Shown here in pieces: positions 1-6,344 of a stretch of 14,041 bases of DNA. Origin of the DNA: an uncultured Clostridia bacterium (lineage in GTDB: Bacteria > Bacillota_A > Clostridia > TANB77 > CAG-508); assembly GCA_947628335.1 (NCBI GenBank), contig CANQZT010000019.1, positions 1 through 14,041 of the forward strand, given 5' to 3'. Below the pieces are notes generated by a model, which had not been told where the DNA came from, ran no database searches, and saw only the letters and a program-made list of their open reading frames with translations. A program made the translations under genes and the position numbers. Numbering within the stretch: position 1 is the stretch's first letter; every line of letters starts with the position of its first letter.

Positions 1-35
1 AGATTATGTGCAAGTTTCTCATTTCTTATATCCAT
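1..35 (-). CDS. N-terminal fragment, probable M29-family aminopeptidase (runs off the left edge)
   Basis: An ATG at position 35 on the minus strand opens the frame MDIRNEKLAHNL, which continues out of the window. GGAG at 47-44 sits 8 nt upstream as a ribosome binding site, and a promoter lies a little further upstream. The 'RNEKLAxNL' opening resembles the N-terminus of clostridial M29 (AmpS/PepS-type) metallo-aminopeptidases, cytoplasmic enzymes that remove N-terminal residues from peptides. Only about 11 codons are visible. The presence of a gene start is therefore well supported, but the family name rests on a short resemblance and no catalytic residue can be seen. It occupies the place downstream of cotJB where cotJC would be expected. 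Confidence 0.45.
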   Translation of the reverse strand, partial: MDIRNEKLAHN

Positions 36-77
36 TACTTATTCTCCAATACTTTAACAAATTATTTATTTAAAAAA

Positions 78-107
78 ATTATATCATTTTTATTAAAATT
101 TATGCAA
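78..107 (-). promoter_or_regulatory. Probable sigma-A promoter for the gene starting at 35
   Basis: On the minus strand an extended -10 element TGATATAAT lies at 86-78, preceded by TTGCAT at 107-102 with 18 nt to TATAAT. Transcription would start near 72, giving a leader of about 36 nt to the ATG at 35. The -10 is excellent and the -35 weak, as is common for extended -10 promoters. It suggests that the gene at 35 is expressed independently of the sporulation genes upstream. Confidence 0.55.
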
Positions 108-194
108 TAAATTTGTGATAATAAATTATTTAATTTTTAAATTTGTTTTTTTGTAAATTGTAACAAATCCAACACCTTTATACTCTACAATTTT

Positions 195-542
195 TTATAG
201 ATAAATAGTTTTTCCCAATTTGAACGAAGTCCATGGTTCTTCAAGCCATCTCCATTTTTTGCAAGGATAGTATATTGAAAGTGGGCCAAACATCTTCTGA
301 TACTTATCTTCTAATTCTTTTAATTTTTTGCAATACTCTTTGTGCAGACAAAGTGCTTTTTCATCATCTGGATGAGTATCTAAATATAATCCAAGCTCTA
401 TAATAGAGAATTTATAAGCTTTTATATTTGTTATCATTTCTTTTCTAATTTCATCTTTACATGCACAACTATTTGTGTTTTCATTATCCATGTTATCGCA
501 ATTACATCCACAATTTCTATTCTCTAGATTACTGTCCGACAT
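195..542 (-). CDS. cotJB: CotJB, spore coat protein, with cysteine-rich N-terminal extension
   Basis: This is a 115-residue protein. Residues about 33-113 match the CotJB family: a helical stretch with IxELGLYLDTHPDDEKAL, the conserved LYLDTHPDD segment, then FGPLSIYYP and a tryptophan-rich W-RWLEEPW tail. CotJB is a small soluble coat component known from the cotJABC operon of Bacillus, which is made in the mother cell under sigma-E. The first 31 residues are an extra segment with five cysteines in CxCxC and CxC arrangements. This is unlike the usual family members of about 85-90 residues and suggests disulfide or metal-linked assembly in the coat. The start at 542 has a strong GGGGAGGGG about 8 nt upstream, inside the end of cotJA. 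The gene overlaps cotJA, so the two are translationally coupled. cotJC does not follow. Confidence 0.88.
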   Translation of the reverse strand: MSDSNLENRNCGCNCDNMDNENTNSCACKDEIRKEMITNIKAYKFSIIELGLYLDTHPDDEKALCLHKEYCKKLKELEDKYQKMFGPLSIYYPCKKWRWLEEPWTSFKLGKTIYL

Positions 543-898
543 TTGTTACACCCCTCCCCAATTTCATTTGTGTTTCTAATATATTCATTTTCTTCAATTG
601 ATTGACATGGCACATATGGGCTTACTAGTTCTGGAAACAGTGTACCCATTTTTAGACCAATACATGGTTTAAAAGTCTTGCCCATGGTTTGCCATGGTAC
701 ATAACTTTGTGACAACATTGGATTTTTGGGAAATACTGATTCTTCTTCATCAAATCCACAGCCACAACCACATTGATCGTCGTCATTACAACATTCAGAA
801 ACTGAAGCAACATTATTGCACTTCTTTTCCATAAGATCATCTGAGTAATTAGAATAATTGCTTAGACAACATTTATGGCAGTTACATCTTCTACGCAT
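524..898 (-). CDS. cotJA: CotJA, spore coat associated protein, cysteine-rich, with an in-frame CGG near its end
   Basis: The protein is 124 residues as read conventionally. Residues about 62-97 hold the CotJA signature: SQSYVPWQ, then FKPCIGLKMGTLFPELVSPYVPC. CotJA is a small coat protein that in Bacillus works with CotJB and CotJC in forming the inner coat. The family is usually about 70-80 residues. Here a roughly 55-residue N-terminal extension carries ten cysteines (CNCHKCC, ECC, CGCGCG), for 14 in the whole protein. The ATG at 898 follows AAGGAGG at 912-906. Four codons before the stop lies one of only three in-frame CGG codons in the window (538-536), in TGT CGG ACA. If the +1 shift inferred for spoIIP and recJ also happens here, the protein ends CNKCGQ at a TAA at 531-529 instead of CNKCRTVI. 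Both ends are compatible with the family, so this gene does not decide the question. Confidence 0.9.
   Translation of the reverse strand: MRRRCNCHKCCLSNYSNYSDDLMEKKCNNVASVSECCNDDDQCGCGCGFDEEESVFPKNPMLSQSYVPWQTMGKTFKPCIGLKMGTLFPELVSPYVPCQSIEENEYIRNTNEIGEGCNKCRTVI
535..541 (-). other. Third in-frame CGG-A site, near the cotJA 3' end
   Basis: The coding strand reads TGT CGG A here. Skipping the C at 538 gives TGT GGA CAG TAA, ending cotJA at 529 instead of 524 and shortening the overlap with cotJB from 19 to 14 nt. This site has the same CGG-A form as the two break points, but the reading frame of a conserved domain is not at stake. It is listed because it is the only in-frame CGG in the window that is not at a disrupted gene. 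Confidence 0.3.
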
Positions 899-928
899 TA
901 TAATTCCTCCTTATTTTATTGTATATTT

Positions 929-956
929 CATAATATGACAAAAAAAATAAAAGGTT
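929..956 (-). promoter_or_regulatory. Possible mother-cell (sigma-K/E-like) promoter of cotJA-cotJB
   Basis: On the minus strand CATATTATG (937-929) resembles the CATA-nnn-TA -10 of mother-cell sigma factors, with an AC-containing box at 955-954 lying 16 nt upstream. The spacing to the cotJA ribosome binding site at 912-906 would leave a short leader. The -35-like bases overlap the stem of the spoIIP terminator, so the match could be chance in AT-rich DNA. Confidence 0.25.
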
Positions 957-971
957 ACATAAATAAACCTT
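941..971 (-). terminator. Intrinsic terminator after spoIIP
   Basis: On the minus strand AAGGTT (971-966), a 9-nt loop and AACCTT (956-951) form a 6-bp stem followed by TTATTTTTTTT. It lies about 40 nt past the spoIIP stop codon and before cotJA. It would end the long argS-to-spoIIP transcript and separate it from the coat genes. Confidence 0.6.
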
Positions 972-1010
972 CTATTTCTAATTCATTTTGTAAAATAAAA
1001 TATTTCTTAA

Positions 1011-2133
1011 TTATTTAACTATTTCACTAATTATTTTAGATAAATATTTCATGCTAACTAAACATTGTTCCATTGTGTTACCTGTTGCACCTACTTCTAT
1101 TATATTAGCAACTTTTGTCAAATGTTGATTATACCTTGAATTTCTTACAATTATTGGTCTAAATAAACCTGGATAAAGCTCATTTGCTTTTTCTTGAAGC
1201 TTTACTGCAAATTTTAAATTATTTTGCCAACCTACGTGTTGTAATCCTCCTCCGTCACTACCAATAACAAACATCATTTGTGCTGCTACTTCATCTCCAA
1301 TTTTTACACTTGGAGCATAATTTGAATTACTTCCGTACAGCATCTCTATGTAAATCAATTACCACTTGTGCTGAACTTTGAGTATTTAAAATATTTTGCA
1401 CTGTAGCAAGTGACCTGTTATATGAGCCACTATATGCTGGATAATCATGGTATGTAGTATCATGTATTACATTATATCCATATTCTGTCAAATACTTTTG
1501 TAATTCTGTTCCTACTCTTGCTACACTATAATTTAAATCTGTCGTTCTGTATGAACCTGTCATTTCATAATTAAAATTCTCTGTTGGCGTATAACTTTCA
1601 CATGTATGTGTGTGAAAAATTATAATATCTTTATTATTTTCTAATGAAACATTTGGAGTTAATATATCATTGGTTATTTCCTTACTTGATTCATTTTTTA
1701 TTTTTACGGTTCCATATTCAAGATTATACTTTGGAGTTATGTTATTTTCTTGAATTTCTTCTGTTTTCACATCTGTTTTTGCTGTTTCTAAATTTTCCTT
1801 TTCTTCTTCTGTTTCCTGTGCTACTTCTATATACTCATCTTCCTCTCCATCAACAATTAGTTTATCCATCATAGATAATTCTACCCCTAACATCCTTTTT
1901 AGACCAGAACCTCTATTTGTGACATTAATATTCCTACTACTATTTTTTCCTTCTATGTCCGGTAATTCAGTTTCTAAACACTCTGTTAAACTTGCATTTG
2001 CGAGTTTTGAACTTAATACAGTCTTATGAGTCTCATAAAAATATCTAGTAAAACTAACTCCTACAACAAAGGCAATTATTCCTACTAGATATTTTATTAA
2101 AGTTTTTAGATTTATAACTGTCACATTTATCAT
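1011..2133 (-). CDS. spoIIP: SpoIIP, engulfment peptidoglycan amidase/endopeptidase, encoded in two frames joined at a CGG codon
   Basis: SpoIIP removes stem peptides and crosslinks from peptidoglycan in the SpoIID-SpoIIM-SpoIIP complex, which drives forespore engulfment. Reading from the ATG at 2133 (AAAGGAG at 2146-2140), residues 11-31 are a membrane anchor. Residues about 95-160 are an acidic, low-complexity linker. The catalytic domain starts near 168 with FHTHTCESY (His174, His176, Glu179) and DLHRDA (His262). This frame then ends in Arg-Lys-stop at 1327. The rest of the domain (SNSNYAPSVKIGDE, FVIGSDGGG, NSRYNQ, IIEVGATGNT) continues one base over, to the stop at 1011. One extra base at the codon GTA CGG A (1338-1332) accounts for this exactly. 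Dropping C1335 gives DAVGSNSNYAP and a 373-residue protein of normal length. Conservation continues across the break, so this is not an old pseudogene. Without the shift, the conserved Glu of IIEVG is lost and the enzyme would be dead. Alternatives are a recent mutation or an assembly error. Confidence 0.9.
1332..1338 (-). other. Putative +1 frameshift site in spoIIP (GTA CGG A)
   Basis: The 5' frame reads GAT GCT GTA CGG AAG TAA and the 3' frame resumes as GGA AGT AAT TCA. The total span of 1123 nt is one base longer than a multiple of three, so exactly one base must be skipped or a four-base codon read. Skipping C1335 puts GGA (Gly) after Val266. No homopolymer is present, so simple slippage during sequencing or replication is not an obvious cause. 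The only upstream candidate starts for the 3' frame (TTG 1358, ATG 1343) lack a good ribosome binding site. Confidence 0.6.
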
Positions 2134-2165
2134 ATTTTTCTCCTTTGTCCGTTTTTTCTTATATA

Positions 2166-2193
2166 ATTATATTCGGATAAATTGAAAATATGA
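2166..2193 (-). promoter_or_regulatory. Sigma-E-like promoter for spoIIP
   Basis: In the 69-nt gap after hisS the minus strand carries TCATATT (2193-2187), 13 nt, then AATATAAT (2173-2166). This resembles the sigma-E pattern of an ATATT-type -35 and a CATACAnT-type -10. spoIIP is a sigma-E gene in Bacillus, and this is the largest gap in the run from argS to spoIIP. The gene may therefore have its own sporulation promoter as well as readthrough from hisS. Confidence 0.42.
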
Positions 2194-2202
2194 TAAGTTA
2201 TA

Positions 2203-3453
2203 TTATTTAATAATGTTTATAATTTCTTCTTTATTTATGGTAATTTCTGTTTCTTCTCCATTTTGCATATCTTTTAATCTTGCTTTATTATTTTGCATCT
2301 CTTCATCTCCTATAACCATAGAAAATCTAGCTTGTTTTTTATCGGCATACTTTAAGTTTGCTTTTAAACTTCTTTCACAAATATCAGTTTCTACATATAT
2401 GCCTTCTTTTCTTAAATCAGATGCTAATATAAATGCTTTTGTATTGGCTTCTTTTCCCATACCTACTATAAATAAATCTATTGTTCTATCTTTTATATTT
2501 TTATCTTGATTATATTTATCAAAAATATCTATTAACCTATCTTCTCCCATTGCAAAACCTACAGCTTCTGTTTTTTGTCCTCCTAGTTCTTCTACAAGAC
2601 CATCATATCTTCCACCAGCAAGAACTGTATACCCTTCTGTTTCCGAAACAAATTCAAAGACTGTTTTGGTATAATAATCTAAACCTCTTACAATACTTGA
2701 ATCTATCACATATGGTATATTTAACTCATTTAGTGCATTCTTTACATTCTCAAAATGTGTTCTACATTCTTCACATAAATAATCAAGTATAACTGGAGCC
2801 CCTTCATTTAATTCTGTACATTTTTTTTCTTTACAATCTAATATTCTCATAGGATTTTTTTCAAATCTTGTTTTACATGTACTACAATATTTATCTATAT
2901 TTTTTCCTATAAATTCTTTTAATACTTCCTGATACTTCCTCCTACATGTAGTACATCCTATACTATTAATATTTAAACTTACTCCTGGAATATTAAAACT
3001 ATTTATCATTTCATTTGCCATAATAATTAGTTCTACATCAGCTAGATATGATGATGTACCTATTACCTCTGCTCCTATTTGTCTAAATTCACGTAATCTC
3101 CCTTTTTGCACATTTTCATATCTATACATTGGTACAGCATACCACATTTTTATTGGACTTGGGAGTGATGACATTCCGTTTTCTATGTATGCACGTACTG
3201 CCCCAGCTGTTCCTTCTGGTCTTAATGTAATACTTCTTTCACCTTTGTCTAGAAATGTATACATTTCTTTTTGTACAACATCTGTTGTGTCTCCTACTCC
3301 TCTTTCAAAAAGCTCAGTGTTTTCAAAAACTGGCGTACGTATTTCTTTAAACCCATAATTTTCCATTATTTCTTTTGACTTTTTTTCTACGTATTGCCAC
3401 TTATATACATCACTAGGCAATATATCTCTTGTTCCTTTTGTTTTTTGTATCAT
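2203..3453 (-). CDS. hisS: Histidyl-tRNA synthetase
   Basis: The protein has 416 residues, a usual length, and charges tRNA-His with histidine in the cytoplasm. The class II core is clear. It has KGTRDILP at the N-terminus, LRPEGTAGAVRAYI at about 78-90, MYRYENVQKGRLREF at about 109-123, the histidine-specific RGLDYYTKTVFEF at about 256-268 and LAGGRYDGL at 278-286. The insertion domain has CxxC pairs (167/170, 190/193, 227/230) common in clostridial HisRS. A C-terminal anticodon-binding domain follows. AAGGAGG at 3466-3460 precedes the ATG at 3453 and overlaps the end of the hydrolase gene, with a 13-nt gap. Two out-of-frame CGGAA strings (TCG GAA near 2645 and AAC GGA A near 3178) lie in an undisturbed frame, a useful contrast with recJ and spoIIP. 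Confidence 0.98.
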   Translation of the reverse strand: MIQKTKGTRDILPSDVYKWQYVEKKSKEIMENYGFKEIRTPVFENTELFERGVGDTTDVVQKEMYTFLDKGERSITLRPEGTAGAVRAYIENGMSSLPSPIKMWYAVPMYRYENVQKGRLREFRQIGAEVIGTSSYLADVELIIMANEMINSFNIPGVSLNINSIGCTTCRRKYQEVLKEFIGKNIDKYCSTCKTRFEKNPMRILDCKEKKCTELNEGAPVILDYLCEECRTHFENVKNALNELNIPYVIDSSIVRGLDYYTKTVFEFVSETEGYTVLAGGRYDGLVEELGGQKTEAVGFAMGEDRLIDIFDKYNQDKNIKDRTIDLFIVGMGKEANTKAFILASDLRKEGIYVETDICERSLKANLKYADKKQARFSMVIGDEEMQNNKARLKDMQNGEETEITINKEEIINIIK

Positions 3454-3466
3454 AATATCCCTCCTT

Positions 3467-4114
3467 TTATATTTCTCTTTCCCTTAGTTCAAAATAAATT
3501 GGCTTTTCTTCTTTTATCATTGTAGATTTACCATGTCCTGGATATACTATTGTATCTTCTTGTAATGTTAGTATTTTATTTGTAATTGAATCCATAATAT
3601 CAACCAAACTTCCTGTTGGCAAATCAGTTCTCCCCCAAGTTCCTCTAAATAACGTATCTCCACTAAATAGCATCTTTTCTTTTTCACAATATAAAGACGT
3701 ACTTCCATTTGTATGACCTGGCGTAAGAATTACTCTAAATTCTATATTACCTAGATGAATCAAATCATTATCATCTATTCTTGAATCTGTTTCTAATTCA
3801 ATATCTGGTATACCGATATAATAATTCAAAGTAACTTCTGGATTATTTATATTTTCACTTTCTATTCTATGAATTAGAATTTTTCCACCAAATCTTTTTC
3901 TTAATTCATTAACTGCTCCTGTGTGATCTCCATGACAATGCGTTAAATAAATATATTTTAACTTTGCTTGTAATATATTTAGCATTTCACATATTTTATC
4001 ACATTCACTTGCAGGATCAATTACCATAGTTTCTTTAGTCTCTTCGTCTACAACGATATAACAATTTGTTGGCTCCCCTAAAGTTGTATTTAATTTTAAT
4101 CTCTTTAATATCAT
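3467..4114 (-). CDS. MBL-fold metallohydrolase (glyoxalase II-like, YqgX/GloB family)
   Basis: The 215-residue protein has the complete metal-binding set of the metallo-beta-lactamase superfamily: THCHGDH (His59, His61, Asp63, His64), PGHTNGS (His134), SGDTLF (Asp153) and YPGHGKST (His194). GRTDLPTGS near 161-169 is typical of the hydroxyacylglutathione-hydrolase-like branch. The substrate cannot be told from the sequence. It probably hydrolyses a thioester or similar small molecule in the cytoplasm. The ATG at 4114 is preferred over the GTG at 4123 because GAAGGTG lies 7 nt upstream of the ATG and would overlap the GTG. The start lies 14 nt after the rel stop. The rel-MBL-hisS order is common in Clostridia, so the hydrolase is likely co-transcribed with housekeeping genes. 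Confidence 0.9.
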   Translation of the reverse strand: MILKRLKLNTTLGEPTNCYIVVDEETKETMVIDPASECDKICEMLNILQAKLKYIYLTHCHGDHTGAVNELRKRFGGKILIHRIESENINNPEVTLNYYIGIPDIELETDSRIDDNDLIHLGNIEFRVILTPGHTNGSTSLYCEKEKMLFSGDTLFRGTWGRTDLPTGSLVDIMDSITNKILTLQEDTIVYPGHGKSTMIKEEKPIYFELREREI

Positions 4115-4128
4115 AATAAACACCTTCG

Positions 4129-6327
4129 TTATTTCTTTCTTTTTACTTCAAATACACTATCTACTTTTCTAATTGCTTTTAAAGTTTTATTTAAACCTTC
4201 TAAATTCTCTACTTCAATTGTAATTTCTGTTACAACAATTCTTTCTTTATTTATTTTACTCGTAACAGCAATAAGTTTTGTTTTTGAATCATAAATTGCT
4301 TTTATAATATCTGCAAGTAATCCCGTTCTATCATTAGAATATGCCTCAATATCAACATTATAGCTTGATGTCTTTTCATTATACCATTCTACATCTATAA
4401 TTCTATCTTCTTCTTTTAGCAAATCTTTTATATTAACGCAATCAGTTGTGTGAATAGATACACCTCTTCCTTTAGTAATATACCCTATAATATTATCTCC
4501 TGGAACTGGGTTGCAACATTTAGATAATTTTACTAAACAGTTATCTATTCCTTTTACAATAATACCATTTTTGGGAATATTAGTTCTTTGTTTCTTTTGA
4601 GTTGCTAACTCTTGAATTTTTTTGTCAATTTCTTCATCTTTATTATTCTTCTTGTATTCTTCTAATATTTTAGCAATAATTTTTCCTGCTGATATTGCCC
4701 CAAAACCAACAGCTGAATACATATCATCTATAGTATTATATTTATATCTTTCAAGTGCTGCTTGTACATATTCTTGTTTATGTAATTCAGATGATGTCAT
4801 ACCAATTCTTTTAATTTCTTTTTCTATTAACTCTTTTCCACGAACAATATTTTCTTCTCTTTGTTCTTTTTTAAACCAACTTTGAATTTTATTTCTTGCT
4901 GATGTACTCTTTATAAACTTTAACCAATCTCTACTTGGTCCTTTTGCATTATCTGACGTTATAATCTCTACTATATCACCATTTTTTAATTTTGTAATAA
5001 TAGGCATCATCTTAGAATTTATTTTACAACCAGTCATTTTATGACCTACCTGAGCATGTATGCTATATGCATAATCTATTGGCGTTGATCCCTTTGGTAA
5101 TACTTTTATATCTCCTTTAGGTGTAAAAACATATACTTCATCTTCAAATAGTTCTGTTTTTAGTGTATTTAAAAACTCTTCTGGATCTTGCATTTCTTTT
5201 TGCCATTCTAATGTTTCACGTAACCATGCTAATTTATCTTCTTCTACTGTTACATTGGCTTTCTTGCCTTTAGCAAAACTTGCTTCTTTATATGCCCAAT
5301 GGGCTGCAATACCATATTCAGCAATTCTATGCATATCCCATGTTCTTATTTGTACTTCAAAAGGAGTTCCTTTTTCACCTATTAATGTTGTATGTAATGA
5401 TTGATACATATTAGGTTTTGGAACTGCAATATAATCTTTAAATCTTCCAGGCATTGGATTGTACAAATCATGCACAACTCCAAGTGCTGCATAACAATCT
5501 TTTACAGAGTTTACAATAATACGTAAAGCAAATAAATCGTAAATTTGATCTAATGTGCAATTATCTCTTTTCATCTTTCTATAAATACTATATAAATGTT
5601 TTGCACGACCTGTTATTTCTGCTTCAATATGTTGTGTTTTTAATTCTTTTTTTATTTGATCTAATATTTTTTCTATAAACGCCAGTCTTTCTTCTCTTTT
5701 TTTATCTAACCCCTCTACTATTTCTCTATATTCTTCTGGATATAAGTATTTAAAAGATAAATCTTCTAGTTCCCATTTTAACGAATAAACACCTAAACGG
5801 TTTGCAAGTGGAGCATATAAATCCATTGTTTCTTGTGCATTTGCAATTTGTCTATCTCGTGTTAAATACTTTAATGTTCTCATATTGTGTAATCTATCTG
5901 CAAGTTTTATTAAAATTACCCTTATATCCTTACCCATAGCTAAGAACATTTTTCTATAATCTTCTACCTGTTGCTCTTTTAAAGTAGTATATGTTAATTT
6001 TCCAAGCTTTGTAACTCCATCTACCATTTCTGCAACTTCTTCGCTAAATTCTTTAACTAAATCATCATAAGTTACATCTGTATCCTCTATTACATCATGC
6101 AAAAGAGCTGCACATATTGTAGCATCATCTAAATTCATACAAGCAAGTGTATAAGCTACTTGTAAAGGATGAATAATATATGATTCTCCTGATTTTCTTT
6201 TTTGATCTCCATGATTTGAAACAGCATAGTTATATGCTTTTGTTATCATTTTTGTATTAGAACGCCAATTATTTTTTTTCATTCTCGATATTATGTCATT
6301 TATCGTAGCATTTGGTTCTTCTTGCAT
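4129..6327 (-). CDS. rel: Bifunctional (p)ppGpp synthetase/hydrolase Rel
   Basis: At 732 residues this is a full-length long RelA/SpoT homologue, the stringent-response enzyme that senses uncharged tRNA on the ribosome. The N-terminal HD hydrolase domain is intact, with IIHPLQVA, LLHDVIEDTD (His77-Asp78) and RLHNMRT. The synthetase domain near 240-350 has the YDLFALRII and GRFKDYIAVPKPNMYQSLHTT motifs. A TGS domain follows at about 390-455 (VYVFTPKGD, GSTPIDYAYSIH). Next come a helical region, a CCNPVPGD conserved-cysteine segment and a C-terminal ACT domain near 660-732 (NDRTGLLADI). Both activities should be present. AGGTGG at 6340-6335 serves the ATG at 6327, 17 nt after recJ. The gene sits between recJ and hisS, as is usual in this class. 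The apt gene often found between recJ and rel is absent. Confidence 0.97.
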   Translation of the reverse strand: MQEEPNATINDIISRMKKNNWRSNTKMITKAYNYAVSNHGDQKRKSGESYIIHPLQVAYTLACMNLDDATICAALLHDVIEDTDVTYDDLVKEFSEEVAEMVDGVTKLGKLTYTTLKEQQVEDYRKMFLAMGKDIRVILIKLADRLHNMRTLKYLTRDRQIANAQETMDLYAPLANRLGVYSLKWELEDLSFKYLYPEEYREIVEGLDKKREERLAFIEKILDQIKKELKTQHIEAEITGRAKHLYSIYRKMKRDNCTLDQIYDLFALRIIVNSVKDCYAALGVVHDLYNPMPGRFKDYIAVPKPNMYQSLHTTLIGEKGTPFEVQIRTWDMHRIAEYGIAAHWAYKEASFAKGKKANVTVEEDKLAWLRETLEWQKEMQDPEEFLNTLKTELFEDEVYVFTPKGDIKVLPKGSTPIDYAYSIHAQVGHKMTGCKINSKMMPIITKLKNGDIVEIITSDNAKGPSRDWLKFIKSTSARNKIQSWFKKEQREENIVRGKELIEKEIKRIGMTSSELHKQEYVQAALERYKYNTIDDMYSAVGFGAISAGKIIAKILEEYKKNNKDEEIDKKIQELATQKKQRTNIPKNGIIVKGIDNCLVKLSKCCNPVPGDNIIGYITKGRGVSIHTTDCVNIKDLLKEEDRIIDVEWYNEKTSSYNVDIEAYSNDRTGLLADIIKAIYDSKTKLIAVTSKINKERIVVTEITIEVENLEGLNKTLKAIRKVDSVFEVKRKK

Positions 6328-6344
6328 ATTTTTACCACCTCTAC

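Noticed and set aside
1011..1358. Separate small gene of 115 codons starting at TTG 1358
   Set aside because: Its first eight residues lie in the other frame of the conserved SpoIIP DLHRDA region, it has no ribosome binding site, and from the GGA at 1334 it is the SpoIIP C-terminus.
1644..1874. Plus-strand open frame rich in Leu and Phe opposite spoIIP
   Set aside because: It mirrors the AT-rich acidic linker of SpoIIP, lacks a ribosome binding site and resembles other antisense shadows in the window.
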